DNA of 50,312 nucleotides, taken from the NCBI GenBank assembly GCA_947626965.1, contig CANQUH010000008.1, positions 1-50,312 on the forward strand. The letters are read 5' to 3'. Made by a program: the position numbers and the translations under genes. The notes under the pieces were generated by a model. It was not told where the DNA came from. It did no database searches and saw nothing but the letters and a program-made list of their open reading frames with translations. Within the stretch, counting starts at the first letter, position 1. The number at the start of each line of letters is the position of its first letter. This DNA is from an uncultured Lachnospiraceae bacterium (lineage in GTDB: Bacteria; Bacillota; Clostridia; Lachnospirales; Lachnospiraceae). Below, in pieces: positions 1-8,020 of the stretch.

Positions 1-198
1 CTTGGCGTGCAGGGCGAGAGCAGTCTTGTCTTTGTAATCGGAGGCTCACTCGGACTCTCCGAGAAGGTGCTGCGGCGTGCCGACTGGAAGCTGAGTTTTT
101 CCAGAATGACGTTTCCGCACCAGATGATGCGAATGATCCTTCTGGAGCAGATCTACCGAAGTTTTCGGATTATACATCATGAACCTTACCATAAATAA
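1..198 (+). CDS. rlmH: 23S rRNA (pseudouridine1915-N3)-methyltransferase RlmH, C-terminal part
   Basis: The reading frame is open from base 1 and ends in TAA at 196-198, giving the last 65 residues of a family usually about 159 long; the 5' part lies outside the window. The visible part carries the SPOUT-methyltransferase C-terminal knot: [10 protein letters not shown] (the SAM-binding glycine loop), then [12 protein letters not shown] and [11 protein letters not shown], ending in the diagnostic EPYHK tail. By family knowledge RlmH methylates pseudouridine 1915 in helix 69 of 23S rRNA, acting on the 70S ribosome in the cytoplasm. Identity is secure; only the start is unseen. Confidence 0.95.
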   Translation, partial: LGVQGESSLVFVIGGSLGLSEKVLRRADWKLSFSRMTFPHQMMRMILLEQIYRSFRIIHHEPYHK

Positions 199-377
199 AT
201 ACGTGAAAGCTTTACGGATTATGCCTCTGTTTTTTGACAGAGTTTTCATGTGGAATCACATTATAATTATAGAAGTAAAGTATTCCCATAACAGAGATAT
301 GAAAGATCGCAGTCGGAAGACCTTGGGACAGATTGTCCAGATGTAAAGTGTGATTCCTGGGGAAGGAGGTGATGAAA

Positions 378-602
378 ATGAGATTACACGGAAGGAAAAT
401 GATCGCGCCGATTCTGATTTCCGTTATCCTGGTACTTTATTACATTGCTTATTTCTGTCTTTTGATCACGATATTTGACGGTGTATGGAAGTACGCGCTG
501 GGCATAATTCCTCTTGCTCTGGCGGCAGTGATGATTAAAGTTTGCATGGAAAGAATAAACGAGATAAAGAAAGGAGAAGAAGATGATCTTAGTAAATACT
601 GA
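378..602 (+). CDS. Small two-helix membrane protein
   Basis: A 74-residue protein with no family I recognise. Two hydrophobic segments (about residues 8-30 and 37-54) are separated by a short polar turn, followed by a charged tail rich in Lys and Glu. I chose ATG 378 because GGAGGT at 365-370 is about 7 bases upstream; GTG 369 and ATG 372 in the same frame lie inside or against that site. Its 3' end overlaps the start of the next gene by 20 bases, so the two are probably translationally coupled and may act together at the membrane (inference). Confidence 0.6.
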   Translation: MRLHGRKMIAPILISVILVLYYIAYFCLLITIFDGVWKYALGIIPLALAAVMIKVCMERINEIKKGEEDDLSKY

Positions 603-894
603 TTATATCAGCGGCAAAGAACTTGAAATGCTGACCATTGTTAAAGGCAGCACGATCCAGACCAAAAACATTGGAAAAGATATTACACAGGGCTTCAAGA
701 ATCTGGTAGGCGGCGAATTAAAAGCATACAATGAGATGATGAACGATGCAAGAGCGCTCGCGACCAAGAGGATGGTCGAGGAAGCTGAAGCGCTGGGAGC
801 GGATGCCATAGTAAATATTCGTTATGCGTCATCTTCCGTAATGCAGGGCGCCGCAGAGGTGATTGTATACGGAACGGCTGTTAAATTTGTTTGA
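583..894 (+). CDS. YbjQ/UPF0145 family protein
   Basis: A 103-residue protein matching the full length of the YbjQ (UPF0145) family. Visible hallmarks are the N-terminal strand with the GKELEML region, the glycine-rich FKNLVGGELKAY segment, and the C-terminal EAEALGADAIVNIRY motif followed by a beta strand. The family forms small, probably pentameric, cytoplasmic assemblies of unknown function and is sometimes labelled heavy-metal-binding. The start has a strong AAAGGAGAAG site 5-6 bases upstream and lies inside the preceding small membrane gene. A hairpin terminator follows at 929-965. Confidence 0.85.
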   Translation: MILVNTDYISGKELEMLTIVKGSTIQTKNIGKDITQGFKNLVGGELKAYNEMMNDARALATKRMVEEAEALGADAIVNIRYASSSVMQGAAEVIVYGTAVKFV

Positions 895-928
895 TGAATA
901 ACTACTTTGAATTTTACGGACGCGTAGA

Positions 929-965
929 CGAGCAGGAGGTGAAACCGCCTCCTGCTCGATTTCTC
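929..965 (+). terminator. Intrinsic terminator after the ybjQ-type gene
   Basis: Perfect 11-bp arms CGAGCAGGAGG (929-939) and CCTCCTGCTCG (948-958) are followed by a short T-rich run on the plus strand. It separates two convergent operons. The hairpin is nearly the same as the first hairpin of the GC-rich repeat family seen at 17231 and 40909. Confidence 0.7.
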
Positions 966-1347
966 ATACGAGATGGAATACAGCCGCCGCAATACAGACA
1001 GCAGCGATCAAAAATGATATAACAATCCTTGAAACTGAGAAATGATACAATTTCTCCGGATTCTGCGTGTCATAACGCACGGTAACGACCGATCCGATCT
1101 GCGCCGCCATTGACACCTGTATCCGATTCTGGGACTGATAGGTTTTTCCATTCACTTTATAAGAAACAGCCGCCCATTTTGCATTGCGGAACTTCGTCCT
1201 CTCCGGAAGCGTTGTTTTGATGGAAGTAACTGTGCCGGTCGTCTTTGCCGTCCTGTTCTTTTTCAAAAGAAACTGGATACCGTTTGCCAGACCAAAGCAC
1301 AATGCCGCTCCGGCAATGATATAGAGAAAAATAGTGTTGCTGTCCAT
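964..1347 (-). CDS. DUF3592-type membrane protein
   Basis: A 127-residue protein with a transmembrane helix at each end (about residues 5-27 and 105-125). Between them is a soluble beta-rich domain with KTTGTVTSIK, WAAVSYKVNGKTYQS and VTVRYDTQNPEKLY. This arrangement and the V.V.YDP/NP-like motif are typical of DUF3592 proteins; the biochemical role is unknown. ATG 1347 has GGAGG 7 bases upstream. It follows the ABC permease by 14 bases and is the last gene of the regulator-transporter operon, so it may be an accessory subunit or immunity-like partner (inference). Confidence 0.7.
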   Translation of the reverse strand: MDSNTIFLYIIAGAALCFGLANGIQFLLKKNRTAKTTGTVTSIKTTLPERTKFRNAKWAAVSYKVNGKTYQSQNRIQVSMAAQIGSVVTVRYDTQNPEKLYHFSVSRIVISFLIAAVCIAAAVFHLV

Positions 1348-1361
1348 AGTCCCTCCTTCTT

Positions 1362-2003
1362 TTATGCCAGGTCTGCTTTATCATAAATTTTCATGGACAA
1401 AAATGCCGATGCCGCTAAAAATGCAGCTCCAATTAGGACAATACCGCCACTGATCAGCCAAGGAGAAATCATGGAAAGGAAATCCAGGTTAAAACTTTCC
1501 ATTCTCAAAAGCAGCGGCAAAATGACAGGAGAAGCCATGATAATTACCATAAAAGCAATTTTTGTCTTCTCATACCCAAGTTTGTACTGTACGGGCAGAT
1601 ACAGGCCAATAAAAACAGCGGTTACAAGAAACATCAGTGCAAACATTTTTATGTCTGCTGTCCCCAATCCAGGAATAAGCAGAGTCTCAATTTTAAAAAC
1701 AATGCAGCAGATCACATAAACTGCCATACAGAAAAGGTATTTCGATAAGACCATCTCTTTCCGGGAGAACGGCGCAGCACATAACAATGCCGCGGCTTTG
1801 GGAAACTGGTACTCTTTCAGGGACACATACTGCAGCAACATAAAAACAGCAAAGACCACAGAGAGGATAAATCCTAAAACTCCTGTAAACTCCGGCGTTC
1901 GCCACCGCATGAACGGCGGAATAAGAACAATAACAAACAACATGATCAGCACATATTTCTTAACGATCAGGAAATCTTTTTTCAGTAAAGATAGTACCAT
2001 CAT
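1362..2003 (-). CDS. ABC-2 type transporter permease
   Basis: A 213-residue integral membrane protein with six predicted hydrophobic segments, the usual form of single-gene ABC-2 permeases paired with a separate ATPase. A charged loop with CAAPFSRKEMVLSKYL lies after the second segment, a motif seen in ABC2_membrane_5 proteins. Its first codons overlap the stop of the ATPase gene (TGA 2000-2002), so the two are translationally coupled. Starts at 2003 and 2000 are both ATG; GGAGGT just upstream does not separate them. The substrate cannot be told from sequence; related YtrA-linked systems respond to cell-wall stress or antimicrobial peptides. Confidence 0.8.
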   Translation of the reverse strand: MMVLSLLKKDFLIVKKYVLIMLFVIVLIPPFMRWRTPEFTGVLGFILSVVFAVFMLLQYVSLKEYQFPKAAALLCAAPFSRKEMVLSKYLFCMAVYVICCIVFKIETLLIPGLGTADIKMFALMFLVTAVFIGLYLPVQYKLGYEKTKIAFMVIIMASPVILPLLLRMESFNLDFLSMISPWLISGGIVLIGAAFLAASAFLSMKIYDKADLA

Positions 2004-2857
2004 TTCGCACCTCCGATATTCCCAAGCATAATATCTTCAATCGTTGGACGCTCTGTGATCACATCAGGGATATAAGACCGAACTTCAGATATCTGCTTTG
2101 TAATTCCTGTAAATCCAAATTCTGTTTCTGATACAGATAAAAAGAGTTTGCGCACATTCTCTGTTAAATATCGACTGTCTCCTTTTACAATCCGGTACGT
2201 GTCAAGCAGGGTATCTTTTTCCTCCTGAAATACGATACGCCCGTTATCAATCATGATAAGCATATCAGCCGCTTTCTCAAGGTCAGAAGTAATATGCGTA
2301 GAAAAGAAGACGCCTTTGCCCCCGTTTTTCATATATTCGATCAGGGTTTTTAAAAGCTGGCCCCTGACCAGAGGATCAAGCCCGCTCGTCGGCTCATCCA
2401 TAATCAAAAGCTCAGCATTATGAGAAAGAGCCAGGGCAAGAGCATATTTCATTCGCATGCCTTTGGAGAGCATATTGATCTTTTGTTTCGGGTCAAGCGA
2501 AAACAGATCCATGTAACGTTTAAAATCCTGCTCGGACCATGACGTGTACGCAGATGAAAGGATACTCTTCATTTCCGATAAAGTAAGCTCTTCATAAAAA
2601 CACCCGTCGTCCAGGACAATACCGATGCGGTTTTTAATCTGCCTTTCATGCTTATCAAAGTCAAGGCCAAAAAACCGGACATTGCCGGACAGCTTACCTG
2701 TCAGACCTAAAATTGTACGCAGTGTTGTTGTCTTGCCAGCCCCATTGACGCCAATGAAGCCCGTAATGCACCCCTCCGGCAATGAGAAGGTTACATCTCT
2801 TAAAGAAAAATCACCATACGACTTGTTCAAGCCGTTGACTGTAAGAATATCGTTCAT
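2000..2857 (-). CDS. ABC transporter ATP-binding protein
   Basis: A 285-residue nucleotide-binding subunit. Visible motifs are Walker A GVNGAGKT (residues 36-43), the signature LSKGM (130-134; the usual SGG is changed to SKG, common in this exporter group), Walker B LLIMDEP (150-156) and the switch histidine in FFSTHI. The C-terminal 80 residues form the extension seen in ABC-2 exporters. It couples ATP hydrolysis to the permease encoded directly downstream. The gene starts 6 bases after the GntR regulator stop, and the three are co-transcribed. Confidence 0.9.
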   Translation of the reverse strand: MNDILTVNGLNKSYGDFSLRDVTFSLPEGCITGFIGVNGAGKTTTLRTILGLTGKLSGNVRFFGLDFDKHERQIKNRIGIVLDDGCFYEELTLSEMKSILSSAYTSWSEQDFKRYMDLFSLDPKQKINMLSKGMRMKYALALALSHNAELLIMDEPTSGLDPLVRGQLLKTLIEYMKNGGKGVFFSTHITSDLEKAADMLIMIDNGRIVFQEEKDTLLDTYRIVKGDSRYLTENVRKLFLSVSETEFGFTGITKQISEVRSYIPDVITERPTIEDIMLGNIGGAK

Positions 2858-2863
2858 TTCAAC

Positions 2864-3238
2864 TTAATCCTCCTCGTAAAGAATATCCATCATGGCATTA
2901 AGTTCTTCCTTACTGATTTTTAACGATTTTGCTGTCTTTATCATATCCGTCATTTTTTGTTCCACGAGTCGTCGTTTGGAATCGCGGAGCAATTCAAGGT
3001 TGCTCATAGATACAAACGTTCCGATTCCTACCTGGCTTACGATAAATCCCTCATTCTCCAGTTCCTCATATACCCGCCGGATTGTCAGGACGCTGACCTT
3101 CAGATTTTCGGCAAAAGCGCGGATCGAGGGAAGTGCATCCCCCTCAACCAGTTCTTCCTTTAGTATGGCATCCTTGATCTGTTCTTTAATCTGCTGGTAC
3201 AGAGGAGTGTCAGAAGTATTTGAGATCAGTATTTTCAC
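2864..3238 (-). CDS. GntR-family transcriptional regulator, YtrA type
   Basis: A 124-residue protein with a GntR winged helix at about residues 8-75 (PLYQQIKEQIKDAIL, ALPSIRAFAENLKVS, GFIVSQVGIGTFV) and only a short helical C-terminus. That is the YtrA subfamily layout rather than one with a ligand-binding FadR or UTRA domain. I take the GTG start at 3238, with AAAGGAG about 11 bases upstream. It is first in its operon and lies just after a strong promoter (3284-3312) overlapped by an inverted repeat. By analogy with YtrA it probably represses its own operon and is released by an envelope stress signal. Confidence 0.88.
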   Translation of the reverse strand: MKILISNTSDTPLYQQIKEQIKDAILKEELVEGDALPSIRAFAENLKVSVLTIRRVYEELENEGFIVSQVGIGTFVSMSNLELLRDSKRRLVEQKMTDMIKTAKSLKISKEELNAMMDILYEED

Positions 3239-3261
3239 AAAGCTTCTTTCTCCTTTCTTTT

Positions 3262-3284
3262 AGTGTGATGTACTAACATACACA
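3262..3284 (-). promoter_or_regulatory. Candidate operator for the YtrA-type regulator
   Basis: Inverted half sites AGTGT (3262-3266) and ACACA (3280-3284) are 13 bases apart, with a nested TGTA/TACA pair. The repeat sits from the -10 edge across the expected transcription start, a position that would block initiation. A further GTGTG lies between -35 and -10. Binding by the product of the adjacent gene is inferred from position. Confidence 0.5.
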
Positions 3285-3312
3285 TTATAATCAATTAGCA
3301 CACTGTTGTCAA
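3284..3312 (-). promoter_or_regulatory. Sigma-A promoter of the regulator/ABC operon
   Basis: Read on the minus strand: TTGACA (3312-3307), a 17-base spacer and TATAAT (3289-3284), both perfect matches to consensus. It drives the gene starting at 3238. Confidence 0.85.
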
Positions 3313-3435
3313 TATGGTTTTTTGAATTTCAGAAACCAGACACTTTGTCCACAATGAATTAGTGAAGTATTTCGCAGGGATGAGATATGGTTTGGGGTAA
3401 AAAACAGGGATGGAAATGTAGAAGGGAAAGAAAAA

Positions 3436-3533
3436 GCGAAAACGAGATGAAACGCGCTTCGCGGGTTTCACTCGTTATCGCGGTATTCGCCAAATTGACA
3501 AGCAAGCTTGTCAGCTTGGCTCATTACTCGCGT
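3436..3533. repeat. Two adjacent imperfect hairpins in the intergenic region
   Basis: The first hairpin pairs AACGAG (3441-3446) with CTCGTT (3471-3476), plus an inner TGAAAC/GTTTCA. The second pairs GCCAA (3489-3493) with TTGGC (3516-3520), plus inner TGACAAGC/GCTTGTCA around a 2-base loop. CGCG near 3480 and 3530 could close the second. No coding potential is seen. It may be a small mobile or REP-like element, but no second copy occurs in the window. Confidence 0.5.
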
Positions 3534-3534
3534 A

Positions 3535-3572
3535 AATAAAAATGCCTATCCTGTCTGGTCCACAGGATAGGC
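3535..3572 (-). terminator. Strong intrinsic terminator, minus strand
   Basis: On the minus strand GCCTATCCTGT (3572-3562) pairs with ACAGGATAGGC (3554-3544) around a 7-base loop and is followed by ATTTTTATTT. It ends transcription coming from the RluA-family gene, or from the structured RNA at 3573-3630. Confidence 0.85.
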
Positions 3573-3630
3573 AGTGTCCGTAAGGACAACGGCTTAACCG
3601 GGAACATCCACATTGGAGTGGGTGCTTTCC
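3573..3630 (-). ncRNA. Possible structured small RNA or 3' UTR element
   Basis: Between the stop of the RluA-family gene (3668) and the terminator, the minus strand holds a short hairpin (CACCCAC paired with GTGGATG), a stretch containing CCCGGTTAAGCCGTTGT, and a second hairpin GTCC-TTAC-GGAC. The compact hairpin-linker-hairpin-terminator layout resembles an independent small RNA. I could not assign an Rfam family and see no obvious promoter, so a processed 3' UTR is an alternative. Confidence 0.35.
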
Positions 3631-3667
3631 TTTTCTGATAATACTATATCACACTTTTCATATATAT

Positions 3668-4606
3668 TCAACAAAAATTTTTATAACAGGGCAAAAAACA
3701 GGAAATTACTGGCAGTAATACTTTCATGTCCTCCGGCACATCCGCCCGGAAGTCAAGCTGTTCTTGCGTGATCGGATGGACAAAAGCCAGACGGCAGGAG
3801 TGCAGCGCCTGCCGTCTTATTCTGCAGTCCGGGCGCTCCAGATACTCCGGATAGTAGAGAAAATCTCCGAGCAGTGGATATCCGATGTGTTTCATATGGA
3901 CACGGATCTGATGCGTTCTTCCGGTTTCGAGGCAGACGAGAGCCGCGGAAATACTGCCGTCGCAGAAGATTCTCTTATAGTGAGTAATCGCACGCTCACC
4001 ATTTTCATAATCTACCTGCCGCATAATCGCGGAATTACAGACCCGCGCGATCGGCGCGTCGATCGTGCCTGATTCCGGGAGGATGCCGTCGACGACGGCC
4101 AGATATTCCCGGTGGATTTCGCGCTTTACAGCCATGGCGGAGAGCAGGGAAGCGCTCACCATGTGCTTCGCGAGGATCAGCAGTCCGCTTGTGTCACGGT
4201 CGAGGCGGTTCAGACAGCGGTAGGTATAGGGGATTCCCTGGGAAGAGAAGTAGTACAGAACGCCGTTTGCCAGTGTATTCTCGTGATTGTTGATGGATGG
4301 GTGGACTGGCATGTCGGCAGGCTTGTCGATGACTAGAAGATCCTCGTCCTCATATACAATTTTAAGATCCATGGGAACGGGAAGAATCTGATCGGAACCT
4401 TCGTTTTCAATGATGGAAACGAGGAGCACGTCACCTTTTTTCAGAATCTGGTTTGTGTAGGCCCAGACTCCGTTTAAGAGGATGCCGCGCTCCGTGCGTT
4501 TCAGATGCGTCAGGATATGACGGGAGTAGCCGATGTCGCGCAGAAAGTCTCCGATTCTCATTCCGTCTCCGGTTTCATCAATGTGATATTCAAGAAGGCG
4601 CTGCAT
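3668..4606 (-). CDS. RluA-family RNA pseudouridine synthase
   Basis: A 312-residue enzyme that isomerises specific uridines in rRNA or tRNA to pseudouridine. An S4-like RNA-binding region occupies about residues 15-65 (ILLNGVWAYTNQILKKGD). The catalytic domain follows, with VIDKPADMPVHPS and NRLDRDTSGL, where Asp136 is the expected nucleophilic aspartate, and the late motif LETGRTHQIRVH. The layout fits RluD/YlyB-type proteins, but the target site cannot be read from sequence. The last dozen residues are Cys-rich and unusual. It follows the flavin reductase gene by 21 bases, probably in one transcript. Confidence 0.9.
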   Translation of the reverse strand: MQRLLEYHIDETGDGMRIGDFLRDIGYSRHILTHLKRTERGILLNGVWAYTNQILKKGDVLLVSIIENEGSDQILPVPMDLKIVYEDEDLLVIDKPADMPVHPSINNHENTLANGVLYYFSSQGIPYTYRCLNRLDRDTSGLLILAKHMVSASLLSAMAVKREIHREYLAVVDGILPESGTIDAPIARVCNSAIMRQVDYENGERAITHYKRIFCDGSISAALVCLETGRTHQIRVHMKHIGYPLLGDFLYYPEYLERPDCRIRRQALHSCRLAFVHPITQEQLDFRADVPEDMKVLLPVISCFLPCYKNFC

Positions 4607-4627
4607 CTCCCTTTTCCTTCCTCCTGT

Positions 4628-5128
4628 TTATTTCTTCACGAGAACTTTCTCCACCTCGCAGATATACATCGTATGGTAGTCATTCTCATACCATTTCTGA
4701 TCGATGCCGTCCACGGTGAAATATTCCGGGCTGTAAGGCTGTGCGTAGAGTTTTTTGCAGATCAGCACAGTATTGGCTTCTTCAAAGTACGGAACCTCGC
4801 CTTCATGGACGACAGTCAGACCGGCTTTTGCGATCTTGTCTTCATCCCTGCCGGACACGCTTCCGAGGTAGGAGTACTCTTTCCGGAAGCTCTCTGGAAG
4901 CACACAGATGGAGAGAGAAGCGGATGCGTCCACAAACTCCTTTGTGTAGCGCTGCGGACGCAGAACGATAAAGGCCACATCCTTGCCCCACATCACGCCG
5001 AGGCCGCCCCATGATGCGGTCATCGTATTGCATTTTCCATCTTTTTCCGCCGTGATCAGAAGCCAGTCTTTTCCGATCATCTGAAACGGATTTGCGTTTA
5101 ATTCGGTTGTCTTGATTTCCTGAAACAT
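4628..5128 (-). CDS. Flavin reductase family (FMN-binding split-barrel) protein
   Basis: A 166-residue cytoplasmic flavoprotein of the flavin-reductase-like domain. Recognisable parts are the N-terminal KDWLLITAEKDGKCNTMTASWGG stretch, broken here between WLLITAEK and NTMTASWGG, then the FMN-contacting VLRPQRYTKEFVDAS and the central FSV-like ICVLPESF. Members bind FMN and either reduce free flavin or serve as electron-transfer partners; the substrate is not predictable. ATG 5128 is preceded by AGGAGG. It is the first gene of a two-gene unit with the pseudouridine synthase. Confidence 0.85.
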   Translation of the reverse strand: MFQEIKTTELNANPFQMIGKDWLLITAEKDGKCNTMTASWGGLGVMWGKDVAFIVLRPQRYTKEFVDASASLSICVLPESFRKEYSYLGSVSGRDEDKIAKAGLTVVHEGEVPYFEEANTVLICKKLYAQPYSPEYFTVDGIDQKWYENDYHTMYICEVEKVLVKK

Positions 5129-5209
5129 ATTCGATCCTCCTGAATTATATTTTTCACAACAGACACCGGACAGTCATTTCCTGACGTCCGGTGCAAATCT
5201 GTCAGATAA

Positions 5210-6295
5210 TCAGCTCGATTTTACCTTATTCCAGTACTCGTTGTAAATATTATCAACCTCGTCTCCGAGATACTTGTAGGTCTCGCAGTCTTTTGTCATG
5301 TCGGGAGTCGGGAACGCGATCGTGCTGTTGCGGATATCTTCATCCTCAATCAGTGCGCGGCCTTCTTTGTTCGGCGTGGAGTAGGTGATGAAATCGAAAT
5401 TCTTCAGGGCTACTTCCGGTTCGCACATGTAATTGATGAATTTTTCCGCGTTTTCTTTGTTCTTCGCGTTCTTCGGAATAACCCAGCTGTCAATCCAGAT
5501 ATTGGATCCTTCCTCCGGAATCACGTACTCAAGATCCGGATTCTCGCGCTGCGTGTAGATTGCCTCGCCGGAGTAGATGACACCGAGAGCTGCCTCGTTG
5601 CCGATCATTTTGTCGCGGACCTGGTCGATGACGTACGCCTGAACGAGCGGCTTCTGGTCGATCAGAAGCTGTGCTGCCTCCGCGATCTCATCTTCGTTTG
5701 TCGTGTTCAGAGAGTAACCGAGCATTTTCAGCGGAACCATAAGCGCATCCCTCACGCTGTCCTGCATCAGGATATTGTCTTTGTATTTCTCATCCCAGAG
5801 AATTGACCAGCTTGTGACTTCCTCGTCGACCATCGTCTTGTTGTAGAGGATGCCGACGGTTCCCCAGCAGTACGGTACGGAGTATTTATTGCCCGGATCA
5901 AATTCTTCGGACCACTTCATGTATTCTTCGTCGATGTTTTTGATGTTTGGAACGTTATCCATATTGATTTCCTGAAGCAGATCATTCTCGATCATGCGCT
6001 GGATCATGTAATCGGACGGACAGACAACATCATAGGCGACTGCTCCGGTCTCGATCTTCGGATACATGATCTCGTTCGTCTCAAACTCATCATAGACAAC
6101 TTTGATTCCTGTCTCTTCCTCAAAGGAATCGATGACATCGGGATCAAGGTATTCCCCCCAGTTGTAAACGACAACTTCTCCCGCGTCCGCGGCTTTCTCC
6201 GTATCACTGTTTCCGCTTTTTGCGCCGCCGGCACAGCCGGAGAGGAGTGCGGCCGTAAGGGTTCCGGCCAGGGCAAGTGCAGTAAATTTTTTCAT
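5210..6295 (-). CDS. potD: Spermidine/putrescine ABC transporter substrate-binding lipoprotein
   Basis: A 361-residue extracellular solute-binding protein. The start is ATG 6295 (AAAGGAG 11 bases upstream), not an upstream in-frame codon, because this gives a clean lipoprotein signal peptide with lipobox LLSGC and Cys21 as the lipidated residue. PotD-like features are VVVYNWGEYLDPDVIDSF, where the NWGEY/D segment contacts polyamine, YDVVCPSDYMI, VPYCWGTVGILYN, and WIDSWVIPKNAKN near the end. It captures polyamines outside the membrane and delivers them to PotBC. It is the last gene of the pot operon. Confidence 0.92.
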   Translation of the reverse strand: MKKFTALALAGTLTAALLSGCAGGAKSGNSDTEKAADAGEVVVYNWGEYLDPDVIDSFEEETGIKVVYDEFETNEIMYPKIETGAVAYDVVCPSDYMIQRMIENDLLQEINMDNVPNIKNIDEEYMKWSEEFDPGNKYSVPYCWGTVGILYNKTMVDEEVTSWSILWDEKYKDNILMQDSVRDALMVPLKMLGYSLNTTNEDEIAEAAQLLIDQKPLVQAYVIDQVRDKMIGNEAALGVIYSGEAIYTQRENPDLEYVIPEEGSNIWIDSWVIPKNAKNKENAEKFINYMCEPEVALKNFDFITYSTPNKEGRALIEDEDIRNSTIAFPTPDMTKDCETYKYLGDEVDNIYNEYWNKVKSS

Positions 6296-6359
6296 GATTT
6301 GTTTTTCTCCTTTTTCTAAATTAATTTTAAATTTCTTTGCGGTGTCCGTGAGAACAATT

Positions 6360-7178
6360 CTACCGCCTGACCACACTTTTCTTCTCCTTCGGCTTCCGGT
6401 TTATGATCATGAGAAGAAGCAGTACGGACACGAACATCAGCGTGGACAGCGCGTACATTTCTGGCTTGATACCTTTCTTGACCTCCGTGTAGATCTTGGT
6501 CGAGAGCGTGTCAAATCCGGGTCCCTTGACGAAATGCGTGATGACAAAATCATCGAGGGAGAGTGTGAACGCCAGCAGAAAGCCGGAGAACACGCCCGGC
6601 ATGATGTCCGGAAGCACAACCTTGTAGAAGGCATACAGCGGAGACGCGCCGATATCGAGCGCGGCCTCATACGTGCTGATGTTAATCTGTTTGAGCTTCG
6701 GCATGATGCTCAGGACGACATAGGGCAGATTGAACGTGATATGTCCGATCAGGATCGTCCAGAACCCGAAGGTTATTCCTTCCGCGATACCGGCGAAAGA
6801 GAGCAGGTTGCCGACCGCGACAAAGAGCATCATCAGGGAAATTCCCGTCACGATCTCCGCGTTCAGCATCGGAATATCCACCATGCTCATCCAGAAGGTA
6901 CGCATACGATATTTCATGGAGTTCAGTGCGATCGCCGCCATCAGGCCGATAATCGTAGCAATCAGCGATGAGATCAGGGCAATCACCAGTGTATTGTAGA
7001 GCGCCTGCAGGATTTGTTCATTCTGAAACAGCTCCGTATACCATTTCAGCGAGAAGCCGCCCCATTTCGCGCGGGTTCTCGACGAGTTGAACGAAAGCAC
7101 AATCAGCGTCAGAATCGGCGCGTAGAGCAGGATAAAAATAAAAACAAGGTACAGTCTTTTCAGAAAATTTCTTATCAA
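6360..7178 (-). CDS. potC: Polyamine ABC transporter permease PotC
   Basis: A 272-residue inner-membrane permease with six hydrophobic segments. The BPD_transp_1 EAA loop reads EAALDIGASPLYAFYKVVLP, which docks the ATPase. The order after PotB and the ending typical of PotC (VLLLLMIINR plus basic tail) identify the subunit. The start overlaps the potB stop by 4 bases (ATGA), indicating translational coupling. It forms the membrane channel with PotB for spermidine/putrescine import. Confidence 0.92.
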   Translation of the reverse strand: MIRNFLKRLYLVFIFILLYAPILTLIVLSFNSSRTRAKWGGFSLKWYTELFQNEQILQALYNTLVIALISSLIATIIGLMAAIALNSMKYRMRTFWMSMVDIPMLNAEIVTGISLMMLFVAVGNLLSFAGIAEGITFGFWTILIGHITFNLPYVVLSIMPKLKQINISTYEAALDIGASPLYAFYKVVLPDIMPGVFSGFLLAFTLSLDDFVITHFVKGPGFDTLSTKIYTEVKKGIKPEMYALSTLMFVSVLLLLMIINRKPKEKKSVVRR

Positions 7179-8020
7179 AAGCTCACCCCCTCGCCGTCTT
7201 TGTCATAACGCTGCATGATGGCCATGCTGATCAGGATAAATACCATGAGAACGAGGGAAAGCCCGCTTCCGACGTTCCAGTTGTTTGTCTGCTTGAACTT
7301 CTGCTCGATGACATTTCCGATCAGCAGGATCTTGGCCCCGCCAAGGAGATCACTGATGATAAATGTGGTAAGCGCGGGCACAAATACCATCGTAATTCCG
7401 CTGACAACACCGGGGATGCTCAGTGGAAATGTGATGCGCCAGAAGGTCTGAAAACTGTCCGCGCCGAGGTCGCGCGCCGCGTTTATGACGTTTGGATCAA
7501 TTTTGATCAGAACGTTGTAAATCGGAAGCAGCATAAACGGCAGAAAGTTATAAACCATGCCAAGCACAATGGCGTAAGGCGTATTGATAATGTTTATCGG
7601 CGGCAGATGAAAATGCGCAAGGAGCAGATTGATCACGCCAGTCTTCTCGAGAAGCGTCTGCCAGGCGAGCGTGCGCAGCAGAAAGTTCATCCACATCGGT
7701 ATGATGAAGATCATGACGATGAATCCGGTGGCTCCGATTTTCAGATTGCACAGAATCATTGCCAGAGGGTAGGCCATTACAAGGCAGATAACCGTGCTGA
7801 TCAGGGAGAGCACAAGCGCGTACACAAGCGCCTTCACATTCTCCGGCGTACCCATCTGCATGATATTGGAAAGGGTAAACGCACCGTCCGCCGTTGTCAG
7901 GCCATAAAACACAATAATTACCAGAGGAATCATGATAAACGCAACTGTCCAGACAAGAAAAGGACCGGACAGGAGCCAGCGGCTCGATTTTTTATTCACC
8001 AACTGCAACCGCCTCCTCAT
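7175..8020 (-). CDS. potB: Polyamine ABC transporter permease PotB
   Basis: A 281-residue permease with six membrane segments and the EAA-loop [20 protein letters not shown] near residue 195. It heterodimerises with PotC. The ATG at 8020 overlaps potA by 29 bases but has a poor site upstream. A strong GAGGAGG lies inside the first codons, so the true start may be TTG 8002 or GTG 7999, which would begin the protein near [10 protein letters not shown]. Function and family are secure; only the N-terminus is uncertain. Confidence 0.9.
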   Translation of the reverse strand: MRRRLQLVNKKSSRWLLSGPFLVWTVAFIMIPLVIIVFYGLTTADGAFTLSNIMQMGTPENVKALVYALVLSLISTVICLVMAYPLAMILCNLKIGATGFIVMIFIIPMWMNFLLRTLAWQTLLEKTGVINLLLAHFHLPPINIINTPYAIVLGMVYNFLPFMLLPIYNVLIKIDPNVINAARDLGADSFQTFWRITFPLSIPGVVSGITMVFVPALTTFIISDLLGGAKILLIGNVIEQKFKQTNNWNVGSGLSLVLMVFILISMAIMQRYDKDGEGVSF

